A stretch of DNA of 64,000 bases. Origin: Streptomyces filamentosus. GTDB taxonomy: Bacteria; Actinomycetota; Actinomycetes; Streptomycetales; Streptomycetaceae. The notes under the pieces were generated by a model that ran no database searches, was not told the origin of the DNA, and worked only from the letters and a program-made list of their open reading frames with translations. A program made the translations under genes and the position numbers. Numbering within the stretch: position 1 is the first letter of the stretch; each line of letters opens with the position of its first letter. The stretch is taken from the NCBI RefSeq assembly GCF_014654895.1, contig NZ_BNBE01000001.1, positions 1,240,001 to 1,304,000 of the forward strand. Direction: 5' to 3'. Of this stretch, positions 1-10,629 are shown piece by piece.

Positions 1-683
1 GTCAGGTAGAAGCCGATCATGATGACGGCGAGCGACTTCAGGGCGTCGAGCCCGGTCGCGCCGACGACGGCGGCGATGGCACCGAAGGCACCCACCGGGG
101 CCGCCCACATGATCATGGAGAGGATCCGGAAGACCAGCCGCTGGATGTGCCCGATGCCCCGCAGGACCGGCGCGCCGGCCTCGCCCATGGCCTGGAGCGC
201 GAAGCCCGCGAGGAGGGCGACCAGCAGGGTCTGGAGGACCTCGCCCTCGGTGAAGGCGGAGACCAGGGTGGTCGGGATGATGCCGAGCAGGAAGTCGGCG
301 GTGCCCTCGCTCGCCCCCTCGGCCTGCTTGGCGCCCGCCTCGGCCAGCTCCTTGGTGAGGTGGAGGCCGGAACCGGGCTCCAGGAGGTTGCCGACGACGA
401 GGCCGATCGCGAGTGCGACGGTCGACATCACGAGGAAGTAGCCGAGCGCGAGGCCGCCGACGGCGCCGACCTTGGCGGCCTTGCGGACCGAGCCGACGCC
501 CAGGACGATCGTGCAGAAGATGATCGGCGAGATCATCATCTTGATCAGGTTCACGAAACCGGTGCCCAGCGGCTTCAGCTCGACGGCCACGCCGGGGGCG
601 AGGAAACCGACGCCGATGCCGAGCAGGACGGCGCCGATCACGGCCAGATACAGATAGTGGGTGCGGTCCCGGCGTGCGGCCAC
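1..683 (-). CDS. dctA: Dicarboxylate/cation symporter, C-terminus cut by window edge
   Basis: About 227 N-terminal residues are visible and the gene runs off the left edge. The start is GTG at 683, with GAGGAGG five bases upstream. The sequence opens with a membrane segment (YLYLAVIGAVLLGIGVGF) and carries family features such as MMISPIIFCTIVLG and a Ser/Gly-rich loop. This is the glutamate/C4-dicarboxylate symporter family, integral membrane proteins that take up succinate, fumarate and malate with cations. It is transcribed away from a CitA/DcuS-type sensor kinase and its regulator, which probably control it. The exact substrate is inferred from the family and context. Confidence 0.88.
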   Translation of the reverse strand, partial: MAARRDRTHYLYLAVIGAVLLGIGVGFLAPGVAVELKPLGTGFVNLIKMMISPIIFCTIVLGVGSVRKAAKVGAVGGLALGYFLVMSTVALAIGLVVGNLLEPGSGLHLTKELAEAGAKQAEGASEGTADFLLGIIPTTLVSAFTEGEVLQTLLVALLAGFALQAMGEAGAPVLRGIGHIQRLVFRILSMIMWAAPVGAFGAIAAVVGATGLDALKSLAVIMIGFYL

Positions 684-748
684 GGGGTCCTCCTCGCGCT
701 GATGGGGGCGTCCACGTCCCGGTGGACTCCGCGACTATCCACCAGCCT

Positions 749-793
749 GTGACCGGGGTCACCGTTGTGTGCGTTTCGTTCACGGCCGAAACG
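749..793. promoter_or_regulatory. Two inverted repeats between dctA and the sensor kinase
   Basis: The 187-bp divergent gap holds GTGACC-GG-GGTCAC (749-762) and CGTTTCG-N8-CGAAACG (772-793). Both have perfect arms. They are plausible operators for the adjacent CitB-type response regulator, but no binding evidence is available from sequence alone. Confidence 0.4.
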
Positions 794-870
794 TGCGCCC
801 CCTCCCCCGGGAGAGAACGATTCGGGAACGCAACGCACCGGAGCAAATCCCGGCGTGCACACTTGCTCGC

Positions 871-2502
871 ATGCGAATCCCGCTCCCCCGCCCCCTCCCC
901 CGGCCCCGCAGCCTGGCCGGCCAGCTCTTCGCCGTGCAGGTCGTGCTGATGGCCGCGGTCGTGGCGGGGTGCGCCGTCTTCGCCTACGTCACGGACCTGG
1001 ACCAGGCCGAGGAGACCGCGCGCCGGCAGTCCACGGCGACCGCGACGGCCGTCGCCGGCTCGCCGTCCGTGGTGGCCGCCGCCCGCACCGCCGACCCGTC
1101 CGCCGCGCTCCAGCCGTACGCGGAGGGGCTGCGGCGGCGGGCCGACGTGGCCTTCGTGGTGATCATGGCGCCGGACGGCACCCGGTGGACGCACCCGGAG
1201 CCCGGCCAGATCGGCCGGCACTACCTCGGGCACATCGAGCCCGCGCTGCGCGGCGCCACCTTCTCGGAGACGTACCCGGGCACCCTCGGCCCCTCGGTGC
1301 GGACGGTCACCCCGGTCCTCTCCGGCGGGCGGGTGGTCGCCCTGGTCAGCGCGGGCATCACCATCGAGCGGATCAGCGCGCAGGTGCGGGAGCAGGTGAC
1401 CGCGCTGCTCGGCATGGCGGGCGCGGCGCTCGCGCTCGGCGGCGCGGGGACGTACGTGATCAACGCGCGGCTGCGGCGGCACACCCACGGGATGAACGCC
1501 GGCGAGCTGAGCCGGATGCACGACTACCACGAGGCGGCGCTGCACGCGGTGCGGGAGGGCCTGGTGATGCTCGACGGGCAGCGGCGGATCGCCCTCATCA
1601 ACGACGGGGCACGCGAACTCCTCGGCCTGGACGAGGGGGTGGTCGGACGGTCGGCGGCGGACCTCGGGCTGCCCGCGCCGCTGGCCGGGGCGCTGCTCTC
1701 CTCGGAGCCCCGGGTGGACGAGACGCACCTGACCGACGCCCGGGTGCTGGTCGTCAACACCCGCCCGGTGGTGGGCGGGGAGCGGCGCGGCACCGTGGTG
1801 ACGCTCCGGGACCGCACCGAACTCCAGGCACTCTCGGGCGAGTTGGACTCGCAGCGCGGCTTCACGGAGGCGCTGCGCTCACAGGCCCACGAGGCGGCGA
1901 ACCGGCTCCACACGGTGGTGTCGCTCATCGAACTCGGGCGCGTGGACGAGGCGGTGGACTTCGCGACGGCCGAACTGGAGCTGGCGCAGGCGCTCACCGA
2001 CCGGGTGGTCGAGGCGGTCGGCGAACCGGTCCTCGCGGCGCTGCTGCTCGGCAAGGCTGCGCAGGCGAACGAGCGGGGCGTGGAGCTGGTGCTCACCGAG
2101 GACAGCCGGATCGACGACGGACTGCTGCCGCCGGGCCTGCCCGCGCGGGACCTGGTGACGGTGCTCGGCAACCTCGTGGACAACGCGGTGGAGGCGGCGG
2201 GCGGCTCCCCGCAGGCCCGGGTGACCGTCACGGTCGCGGCCCGCGCCGGGGACGGCGAGCTGCTGCTCCGCGTCGACGACAGCGGGCCCGGGGTGCGCCC
2301 CGCCGACCGGGCGGCCGTCCTCGGCAGGGGCTGGTCCACCCGGGGCCCCGGGCGCGGGCTCGGCCTGGCGCTGGTGCGGCAGGCCGTCACCCGCGCCTCC
2401 GGCACCCTCGCCGTGGACGGGGCGCCGGGCGGCGGGGCCCGCTTCACGGTGCGGGTGCCGCTGCCGCGTCCGGCCGCCGGCCGGGACGGGGGTGCGGCGT
2501 GA
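871..2502 (+). CDS. CitA/DcuS-family sensor histidine kinase
   Basis: 543 residues from ATG 871. A first membrane segment (about 17-40) is followed by an extracytoplasmic sensor domain (about 41-170), a second membrane segment (about 176-196), a PAS-like region (about 215-315) and a kinase core. The likely phosphorylated histidine is H340 in SQAHEAANRLHTV, the dimerisation motif of the citrate/C4-dicarboxylate kinases. The ATPase domain shows the N-box NLVDNAVEA, then DDSGPGV and GRGLGLALV. The response regulator gene overlaps its stop by four bases. Divergence from dctA suggests it senses extracellular dicarboxylates. An in-frame upstream start at 769 exists but would put extra residues before the membrane anchor. 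Confidence 0.88.
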   Translation: MRIPLPRPLPRPRSLAGQLFAVQVVLMAAVVAGCAVFAYVTDLDQAEETARRQSTATATAVAGSPSVVAAARTADPSAALQPYAEGLRRRADVAFVVIMAPDGTRWTHPEPGQIGRHYLGHIEPALRGATFSETYPGTLGPSVRTVTPVLSGGRVVALVSAGITIERISAQVREQVTALLGMAGAALALGGAGTYVINARLRRHTHGMNAGELSRMHDYHEAALHAVREGLVMLDGQRRIALINDGARELLGLDEGVVGRSAADLGLPAPLAGALLSSEPRVDETHLTDARVLVVNTRPVVGGERRGTVVTLRDRTELQALSGELDSQRGFTEALRSQAHEAANRLHTVVSLIELGRVDEAVDFATAELELAQALTDRVVEAVGEPVLAALLLGKAAQANERGVELVLTEDSRIDDGLLPPGLPARDLVTVLGNLVDNAVEAAGGSPQARVTVTVAARAGDGELLLRVDDSGPGVRPADRAAVLGRGWSTRGPGRGLGLALVRQAVTRASGTLAVDGAPGGGARFTVRVPLPRPAAGRDGGAA

Positions 2503-3185
2503 CCGGGCAGCCGGAGATCCGGGTGCTGGTCGTCGAGGACGACCCGGTGGCCGCCGACGCGCACGCGCTGTACGCCGGACGGGTGGAGGGCTTCCGGGTG
2601 GTCGGGGTGGCGCACTCGCGGGCGGCGGCCGTGCGGCTGCTCGACCGGGTGCCCGTCGACCTGATCCTCCTCGACCTGTACCTGCCGGACGGGTACGGCC
2701 TCGCGCTGCTGCGGGCGCTGCGGGCCGCCGGGCACGCGGCGGACGTCATCGCCGTGACCTCGGCGCGCGATCTGGCGGTGGTGCGGGAGGGGGTGTCCCT
2801 CGGGGTGGTGCAGTACGTCCTCAAGCCCTTCGCCTTCGCCACCCTGCGGGACCGGCTGGTGCGGTACGCCGAGTTCCGGGGCGCGGCCGGGGAGGCGTCC
2901 GGGCAGGACGAGGTCGACCGGGCGCTCGCCGCGCTGCGCTCCCCGCGGCCGGCGACCCTGCCGAAGGGGCTGAGCGGACCGACCCTGGAGGCGGTCACCC
3001 TGAGCCTGCGCGAGACGCCGGCCGGGCTGACCGCCGCCGAGGCGGGCGCGGCGGTGGGCATCTCGCGGATCACCGCCCGCCGCTATCTGGAGCACCTGGT
3101 CACCGAGGGACGGGCGGTGCGGGCCCCGCAGTACGGCCAGGTCGGCCGGCCCGAGCTCCAGTACCGCTGGCGCGGGGGGCGCTGA
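2499..3185 (+). CDS. CitB/DcuR-family response regulator
   Basis: 228 residues from GTG 2499, overlapping the kinase stop (GTGA). The receiver domain has the acidic pair at residues 14-15, phospho-acceptor D59 in LILLDLYLPDG, and a C-terminal Lys in LKPF. A winged/HTH region near residues 165-215 (GLTAAEAGAAVGISRITARRY) ends the protein, as in CitB and DcuR. It should bind the dctA promoter region when phosphorylated. The target is inferred from gene order. Confidence 0.88.
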   Translation: MTGQPEIRVLVVEDDPVAADAHALYAGRVEGFRVVGVAHSRAAAVRLLDRVPVDLILLDLYLPDGYGLALLRALRAAGHAADVIAVTSARDLAVVREGVSLGVVQYVLKPFAFATLRDRLVRYAEFRGAAGEASGQDEVDRALAALRSPRPATLPKGLSGPTLEAVTLSLRETPAGLTAAEAGAAVGISRITARRYLEHLVTEGRAVRAPQYGQVGRPELQYRWRGGR

Positions 3186-3198
3186 CCGGACCCCGGGC

Positions 3199-3228
3199 CT
3201 CCGGAGCGGGGCCCTCACCGCTCCGGAG
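3199..3228 (+). terminator. Hairpin after the two-component operon
   Basis: Perfect 11-bp arms (CTCCGGAGCGG and its complement) around an 8-nt loop, 14 bp after the response regulator stop. There is no T tract, as is usual in Streptomyces. Confidence 0.6.
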
Positions 3229-3371
3229 CAGCCGCGGCGGAGCCGTACCCCCGGATCACCGCTCACCGGACGTGACACCCCGATTACCGGCCGGTTCCCA
3301 CCTTCCTACAGACCGTGGCCTTGGGTGAACGCACCGTATCCACGGGACGGATGTGCCCTTACCGTGGCGAG

Positions 3372-4043
3372 GTGCACCATCCTTCTCCTCCCTTCGACGC
3401 CCCGGCCGCGCGCCGCCTGCGCCAGGGGCTCGGCATGGCACCGGGTCATGTCGCGTACGGCCTGCGGGCCCAGTACGGCCTGTCCGTCACGCCCGACACC
3501 GTCGCCGCCTGGGAGCGCGGCACCCTCGCGCCCACCGAGCAGGAGCTGACCGCGCTCGCCGGGGTCCTGTGGTGCTCGCCCGCCGACCTGATCGCCGCCG
3601 CCACCACGCTCCGCGAGCACCGGGTGGCGCGCGGCCTCGCGCCGGAGGAGCTGGCCCGGCTCGTGGGCCTCTCCGCGCACGCGTACGCCCGGATGGAGGA
3701 CGGGGACGGCTGGCGCGGCACCGACCGCCAGACCGCCGCGCTCGCCCAGGTCCTGGGGCTCGGCCCGCGCGCCCTGCTCACCGCCACCGGCGGCGACGAG
3801 CGGCTCGCGGAGCTGCTGCGGGACGCGGCCACGACCCGCTGGCAGGCGTACGTGAAGCCGGTCACCCGTCTGCTGCCGCTGCCCAAGCGGGTGGTCGAGC
3901 CGGTCCTCGCCCGGCTGCACGCCGAGTACCACGCCCGCATGGCGGCCACGTCCAGCTGGGGCGCCTCCGGCGCCACCGGCGACGAGGGCCGCGCGTACCT
4001 GGAGGAGATCGGCGACCACTTCTGGGCTGCGGTCGGACCGTAG
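3372..4043 (+). CDS. XRE-type helix-turn-helix protein
   Basis: About 223 residues from GTG 3372. Two HTH-like segments are visible: an N-terminal one (APGHVAYGLRAQYGLSVTP, then DTVAAWERGTLAPTEQEL) and a second (LAPEELARLVGLSAHAYARME). The C-terminal half holds a basic helical stretch (PLPKRVVEPVLARLHAEYH). No enzymatic domain is visible. The start is uncertain: ATG 3351 is in frame and neither site has a well-spaced ribosome site. It converges on pfkA. The role is unknown; a DNA-binding regulator is likely. Confidence 0.72.
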   Translation: MHHPSPPFDAPAARRLRQGLGMAPGHVAYGLRAQYGLSVTPDTVAAWERGTLAPTEQELTALAGVLWCSPADLIAAATTLREHRVARGLAPEELARLVGLSAHAYARMEDGDGWRGTDRQTAALAQVLGLGPRALLTATGGDERLAELLRDAATTRWQAYVKPVTRLLPLPKRVVEPVLARLHAEYHARMAATSSWGASGATGDEGRAYLEEIGDHFWAAVGP

Positions 4044-4153
4044 GCCCGGGAGGGGGCCCGGCCGCAGGTCCCGGGAGGGGAGCCCGGGCGCAGGTCCCGG
4101 GAGGAGAGCCCGGGCGCAGGTCCGGGAGGGGGGCCGGGCCGTAGGTCCCGGGG
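4041..4153. repeat. Four and a half tandem 24-26 bp GC-rich repeats
   Basis: The unit is close to CAGGTCCCGGGAGGGGAG followed by CCCGGGCG. Units lie at 4041-4064, 4065-4090, 4091-4116 and 4117-4141, with a partial one after. Each unit has short self-complementary arms (CCGGG and CCCGG). The array fills the convergent gap before the strong terminator at 4161. Confidence 0.75.
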
Positions 4154-4160
4154 AAAAGGC

Positions 4161-4191
4161 GACGGAGGTCCCGTCGCACGGGACCTCCGTC
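4161..4191. terminator. Bidirectional terminator between the XRE gene and pfkA
   Basis: Perfect 14-bp stem (GACGGAGGTCCCGT) with a 3-nt loop, 17 bp from the pfkA stop and between convergent genes. Confidence 0.8.
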
Positions 4192-4208
4192 GGAGGGCGG
4201 GGCGCGGG

Positions 4209-5234
4209 TCAGAAGACCGACTCGGCCTCGCGCATCCGGTCCTCGGGGACCGTCTTGAGCCGCGTGACGGCCTCGGCCAGCGGCACCATCTTCACGTCGG
4301 TGCCGCGCAGCGCCGTCATGTTGCCGAAGTCGCCGCGGTGCACGGCCTCCACCGCGTGCCAGCCGAAGCGGGTGGCGAGGACCCGGTCGTACGCGGTCGG
4401 GGTGCCGCCGCGCTGGACGTGGCCGAGGATGACCGGGCGGGCCTCCTTGCCGAGCCGCCGCTCCAGCTCGTAGGCGAGGGCCGTGCCGATGCCCTGGAAG
4501 CGCTCGTGGCCGAACTGGTCGATCTCGCCCTTGCCGTAGTCCATCGTGCCCTCGGCGGGGTGGGCGCCCTCGGCGACGCAGATGACGGCGAACTTCTTGC
4601 CGCGGGCGAAGCGCTCCTCGACCATCTTGACCAGGTCGGCCGGGTCGAAGGGGCGCTCGGGCAGGCAGATGCCGTGGGCGCCGCCGGCCATGCCGGACTC
4701 CAGCGCGATCCAGCCGGCGTGACGGCCCATCACCTCGACGACCATCACCCGCTGGTGGGACTCGGCGGTGGTCTTCAGCCGGTCCATCGCCTCGGTGGCG
4801 ACGCCGACGGCGGTGTCGAAGCCGAAGGTGCGGTCGGTCGACGAGATGTCGTTGTCGATGGTCTTGGGGACGCCGACGACGGGCACGCCCGCGTCCGAGA
4901 GCATCCGGGCGGCCGTCAGGGTGCCCTCGCCACCGATCGGGATGAGGGCGTCGAAGCCGCTCTTCTCCACGAGCTCCTTGGCGTTGTCGCAGGCCGCGGC
5001 GAAGCGGTCGCGCTCCAGCCGGGAGGAGCCGAGGATGGTGCCGCCGCGGGCGAGGATGCCGCTGACGGCGTTGAGGTCGAGGGGGCGGTAGCGCCCGTCG
5101 AGGAGTCCGGCGTAGCCGTCCTCGAAGCCGATGACCTCGTCCCCGTAGTTGGTCACGGCCCGGTGCACGACCGACCGGATCACTGCGTTCAGGCCGGGGC
5201 AGTCGCCGCCTGCGGTGAGAACTCCGATGCGCAT
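4209..5234 (-). CDS. pfkA: 6-phosphofructokinase, ATP type
   Basis: 341 residues from ATG 5234, with AGGAGA upstream. It phosphorylates fructose 6-phosphate to fructose 1,6-bisphosphate in cytoplasmic glycolysis. The nucleotide motif TAGGDCPGLNAVIR (residues 7-20) and PKTIDND (123-129) are present. Position 104 is Gly (GGEGT) and position 124 is Lys. From family knowledge, Gly104 indicates ATP rather than pyrophosphate as donor, and Lys124 is typical of the actinobacterial group. It is divergent from pta-ackA and close to pyk, so a glycolysis/acetate block is clustered here. Confidence 0.95.
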   Translation of the reverse strand: MRIGVLTAGGDCPGLNAVIRSVVHRAVTNYGDEVIGFEDGYAGLLDGRYRPLDLNAVSGILARGGTILGSSRLERDRFAAACDNAKELVEKSGFDALIPIGGEGTLTAARMLSDAGVPVVGVPKTIDNDISSTDRTFGFDTAVGVATEAMDRLKTTAESHQRVMVVEVMGRHAGWIALESGMAGGAHGICLPERPFDPADLVKMVEERFARGKKFAVICVAEGAHPAEGTMDYGKGEIDQFGHERFQGIGTALAYELERRLGKEARPVILGHVQRGGTPTAYDRVLATRFGWHAVEAVHRGDFGNMTALRGTDVKMVPLAEAVTRLKTVPEDRMREAESVF

Positions 5235-5567
5235 CGTGCTGTGTCTCCTGCTCGTAGCTGTCCGTCTGAGCCGTTTCGATTCTCACACGACGGGCACGTG
5301 CGAGGCGTTCGGTGCTGCTCCGGGCGTGCCGGTGACGGGCCCCTCCGGGGGCCTTTCGTCCTTCGGGGAAGGGCCTTCGTACAGCGGGCGACCTACCCAG
5401 GTGCGGAGGTATTGTCAAGGGGTTGATATCGCCCTGTCGGTGCTTTTCCGAGGCCGGGGGTTGACGCAGGGCGAGGGCCGGGCCCCGTACGGGGGGCCGG
5501 GCCCTCCCGCAGGACGGCCCTTCCACGGGACGGGCCCCTTCCGCAGGACTGGACAGGAGACCGCGGC
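5235..5567. other. Divergent pfkA/pta intergenic region
   Basis: 333 bp with no convincing gene. It holds a GC-rich imperfect hairpin at 5473-5506 (14-bp arms, one mismatch, loop GTAC) about 60 bp before pta, and TTGTCA and TTGATA hexamers near 5413-5428 that could belong to promoters. I could not assign a convincing -35/-10 pair to either gene. Confidence 0.4.
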
Positions 5568-7657
5568 GTGACGCGCAGTGTGTACGTGACCGGGATCGAC
5601 CGCGGGGACGGCCGCCAGGTCGTCGAGCTGGGAGTCATGGAGCTCCTCACCCGACAGGTGGACCGGGTGGGGGTGTTCCGTCCGCTGGTGCACGACGGCC
5701 CCGACCGCCTCTTCGACCTGCTGCGCACCCGCTACCGGCTGACCCAGGACCCCTCCACGGTCTACGGCATGGACTACCACGAGGCGGCCGCCCTCCAGGC
5801 CGAGCAGGGCACCGAGGAGCTCCTCTCCCGGCTCGTCGACCGCTTCCACGCCGTCGCCCGCGACTACGAGGTCGTCCTCGTCCTCGGCACCGACTTCGCC
5901 GCCACCCAGCTCCCCGACGAGCTGGCGCTCAACGCCCGCCTCGCCAACGAGTTCGGCGCCTCCGTCATCCCGGTGGTCGGCGGCAAGGGCCAGTCGGCCG
6001 AATCGGTCCGCGCCGAGACCCGCAACGCCTTCCGCGCCTACGACGGCCTCGGCTGCGACGTCCTCGCCGTGGTCGTCAACCGGGTGGCCGCCGCCGACCG
6101 CGAGGTCATCGCCGAACGGCTGACCGCCCGGCTGCCCGTCCCCTGCTACGTCCTCCCCGACGAGCCGGCGCTCGCCGCGCCGACCGTCGCCCAGATCACC
6201 CACGCCCTCGGCGCGACCGTCGTCCTCGGCGACGACGCCGGGCTCGCCCGCGACGCCCTGGACTTCGTCTTCGGCGGCGCGATGCTGCCGAACTTCCTCG
6301 CCGCCCTGACCCCCGGCTGCCTGGTCGTCACCCCCGGGGACCGCGCCGACCTCGTCGTCGGCGCGCTCGCCGCCCACTCGGCCGGCACGCCCCCGATCGC
6401 GGGCGTCCTGCTCACCCTGGACGAGCGGCCCAGCGACGCCGTCCTGACCCTCGCCGCCCGGCTCGCGCCCGGCACCCCGGTGATCTCCGTCCCCGGCAAC
6501 AGCTTCCCGACCGCCGCCGAGCTCTTCGCCCTGGAGGGCAAGCTCAACGCGGCCACCCCCCGCAAGGCGGAGACCGCGCTCGGCCTCTTCGAGCGGCACG
6601 TCGACACCGCCGACCTGCTGGGGCGGATCTCGGTGGCGCCCAGCGGACGGGTCACCCCCATGATGTTCGAGCACGAGCTCCTGGAGCAGGCCCGCGCCGA
6701 CCGGCGCCGGGTGGTCCTCCCCGAGGGCTCCGAGGAGCGGGTGCTGCGCGCCGCCGACGTGCTGCTGCGCCGGGACGTCTGCGACCTCACCCTCCTCGGC
6801 GACGTCGAGGTCATCCGCAAGAAGGCCGCCGACCTGGGCGTCGACCTGAAGGCCACCCAGCTGATCGACCCGCAGACCTCGGAGCTGCGGGACGCCTTCG
6901 CCGAGAAGTACGCGCAGCTGCGCGCCCACAAGGGCGTCACCGTGGAGCTCGCGTACGACGTGGTCTCGGACGTGAACTACTTCGGCACCCTGATGGTCCA
7001 GGAGGGCCTGGCCGACGGCATGGTCTCCGGATCGGTGCACTCCACGGCCGCGACCATCCGCCCCGCCTTCGAGATCATCAAGACCAAGCCGGACGCCTCG
7101 ATCGTCTCCTCGGTCTTCTTCATGTGCCTCGCCGACAAGGTGCTGGTGTACGGCGACTGCGCGGTCAACCCGGACCCGAACGCCGAGCAGCTCGCGGACA
7201 TCGCCGTGCAGTCGGCCGCCACCGCCGCCCGCTTCGGCGTCGAGCCGCGGATCGCGATGCTCTCGTACTCGACCGGCACCTCCGGCTCGGGCGCGGACGT
7301 CGACAAGGTCCGCGAGGCGACCAAGCTGGTCCGCGAGGCCCACCCGGAGCTGCGGATCGAGGGCCCGATCCAGTACGACGCGGCCGTGGAGCCCTCCGTG
7401 GCGGCGACCAAGCTGCCGGACTCCGAGGTGGCCGGCCAGGCGACCGTGCTGATCTTCCCCGACCTCAACACCGGCAACAACACCTACAAGGCGGTGCAGC
7501 GTTCGGCCGGCGCCGTCGCCGTCGGCCCGGTCCTCCAGGGCCTGCGCAAGCCCGTCAACGACCTCTCGCGCGGCGCCCTCGTCAGCGACATCGTCAACAC
7601 GGTCGCCATCACGGCCATCCAGTCCCAGGTCCCCGCCCCGGCTCAGGAGCTCCCCGC

Positions 7658-7661
<4 letters not shown>
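5568..7661 (+). CDS. pta: Phosphate acetyltransferase, long form
   Basis: 697 residues from GTG 5568, with AGGAGA seven bases upstream. It interconverts acetyl-CoA and acetyl phosphate. This is the long form: an N-terminal P-loop-like/DRTGG regulatory part (about 1-360, beginning SVYVTGIDRGDGRQ) precedes the catalytic domain (about 365-690), which carries VVLPEGSEERVLRA, YSTGTSGSG and FPDLNTGNNTYKA. ackA overlaps its stop by four bases (ATGA), so the two are translationally coupled and form the acetate overflow/activation pathway. Confidence 0.96.
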
Positions 7662-8965
<1,304 letters not shown>

Positions 8966-8998
8966 GCGGGACCCCGCCCATTTGTACTTTCCGCCAGC

Positions 8999-9010
8999 CG
9001 GAATATTCCG
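8999..9010. promoter_or_regulatory. Palindrome upstream of pyk
   Basis: CGGAATATTCCG is a perfect 12-bp AT-centred palindrome 29 bp before the pyk start, inside the 74-bp ackA-pyk gap. It may be an operator or part of the pyk promoter. Confidence 0.3.
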
Positions 9011-9039
9011 CAGTGAAACAAACCGATAGGATCCGCCTC

Positions 9040-10470
9040 ATGCGCCGTTCCAAAATCGTCTGCACGCTGGGCCCCGCCGTCGACTCGTACGAGCAGCTGA
9101 AGGCTCTCATCGAGGCCGGCATGAACGTGGCCCGTTTCAACATGAGCCACGGGACCCAGGCAGAGCACCAGGAGCGGTACGACCGTCTCCGCAAGGCCGT
9201 CGCCGACACCGGCCGCGCCGTCGGTGTGCTGGCCGACCTCCAGGGCCCCAAGATCCGTCTGGAGACCTTCGCGGAGGGTCCGGTCGAGCTGGTCCGCGGG
9301 GACGAGTTCACCATCACCACCGAGGACGTCCCCGGCGACAAGTCCATCTGCGGCACCACCTACAAGGGCCTCCCCGGAGACGTCTCCAAGGGCGACCAGG
9401 TCCTCATCAACGACGGCAACGTCGAACTGCGGGTCGTCGAGGTCACCGGCCCCCGGGTCAAGACCGTCGTCATCGAGGGCGGCGTGATCTCCGACCACAA
9501 GGGCATCAACCTGCCCGGCGCGGCGGTCAACGTCCCGGCCCTCTCCGAGAAGGACGTCGAGGACCTCCGCTTCGCCCTCCGGATGGGCTGCGACATGGTC
9601 GCCCTCTCCTTCGTCCGCGACGCCGACGACGTCAAGGACGTCCACAAGGTGATGGACGAGGAGGGCCGCCGGGTCCCCGTCATCGCCAAGGTCGAGAAGC
9701 CGCAGGCCGTCGAGAACATGGAGGCCGTCGTCGCGGCCTTCGACGCCGTCATGGTCGCCCGCGGCGACCTCGCCGTCGAGTACCCGCTGGAGCGGGTCCC
9801 GATGGTGCAGAAGCGCCTCGTCGAGATGTGCCGCCGCAACGCCAAGCCGGTCATCGTCGCCACCCAGATGATGGAGTCGATGATCACCAACTCCCGGCCG
9901 ACCCGCGCCGAGGCGAGCGACGTCGCCAACGCCATCCTGGACGGCGCGGACGCGGTCATGCTCTCCGCCGAGTCCTCGGTCGGCGCCTACCCGATCGAGA
10001 CCGTCAAGACGATGTCGAAGATCGTCGCCGCGGCCGAGGAGGAGCTGCTCTCCAAGGGCCTCCAGCCCCTGGTCCCCGGCAAGAAGCCGCGCACCCAGGG
10101 CGGCTCCGTCGCCCGCGCGGCCTGCGAGATCGCCGACTTCCTCGGCGGCAAGGCCCTCATCGCCTTCACCCAGTCCGGCGACACCGCCCGCCGCCTCTCC
10201 CGCTACCGGGTGCAGCAGCCGATCCTCGCCTTCACCACCGACGAGAACACCCGCAACCAGCTCACCCTGAGCTGGGGCGTCGAGTCCTTCGTCGTCCCCC
10301 ACGTCGACAACACCGACGCCATGGTCGACCTCGTCGACGCCGAGCTCCTGAAGCTCCAGCGCTACAACGAGGGCGACACCATGGTCATCACCGCCGGCTC
10401 GCCCCCCGGCGTCCCCGGCACCACCAACATGGTCCGCGTCCACCACCTGGGCGGCGGCGAGCGCGACTGA
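9040..10470 (+). CDS. pyk: Pyruvate kinase
   Basis: 476 residues from ATG 9040, with AGGA eight bases upstream; an earlier in-frame GTG at 9013 is less likely. It converts phosphoenolpyruvate and ADP to pyruvate and ATP in the cytoplasm. Motifs are RRSKIVCTLGPA at the N-terminus, ARFNMSHG, the Lys-containing signature VIAKVEKPQA, MVARGDLAVEYP and ATQMMESM. The strong stem-loop at 10499 ends the unit. Streptomyces usually carry two pyruvate kinases; this position matches the one near ackA. Confidence 0.96.
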   Translation: MRRSKIVCTLGPAVDSYEQLKALIEAGMNVARFNMSHGTQAEHQERYDRLRKAVADTGRAVGVLADLQGPKIRLETFAEGPVELVRGDEFTITTEDVPGDKSICGTTYKGLPGDVSKGDQVLINDGNVELRVVEVTGPRVKTVVIEGGVISDHKGINLPGAAVNVPALSEKDVEDLRFALRMGCDMVALSFVRDADDVKDVHKVMDEEGRRVPVIAKVEKPQAVENMEAVVAAFDAVMVARGDLAVEYPLERVPMVQKRLVEMCRRNAKPVIVATQMMESMITNSRPTRAEASDVANAILDGADAVMLSAESSVGAYPIETVKTMSKIVAAAEEELLSKGLQPLVPGKKPRTQGGSVARAACEIADFLGGKALIAFTQSGDTARRLSRYRVQQPILAFTTDENTRNQLTLSWGVESFVVPHVDNTDAMVDLVDAELLKLQRYNEGDTMVITAGSPPGVPGTTNMVRVHHLGGGERD

Positions 10471-10498
10471 CGTCGCGGACCGACGCCACGCGGTACGG

Positions 10499-10538
10499 CC
10501 GCGGGGCCGCACTCCGGAAGAGGAGTGCGGCCCCGCGG
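10499..10538 (+). terminator. pyk terminator
   Basis: Perfect 17-bp stem (CCGCGGGGCCGCACTCC) with a 6-nt loop, 28 bp after the pyk stop. Confidence 0.88.
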
Positions 10539-10629
10539 CGTTTCCGTACCGCCGGTTCCAGGGCGGAACCGCGGAAGGAGGACCGAGCCCGATGACGGAT
10601 GCCGAGATGCCCCCGGACTCCGCGACGCC

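Noticed and set aside
4041..4153. CRISPR or transposon end repeats
   Set aside because: Units are contiguous, GC-rich and hairpin-forming, with no cas genes, transposase or target-site duplication nearby.
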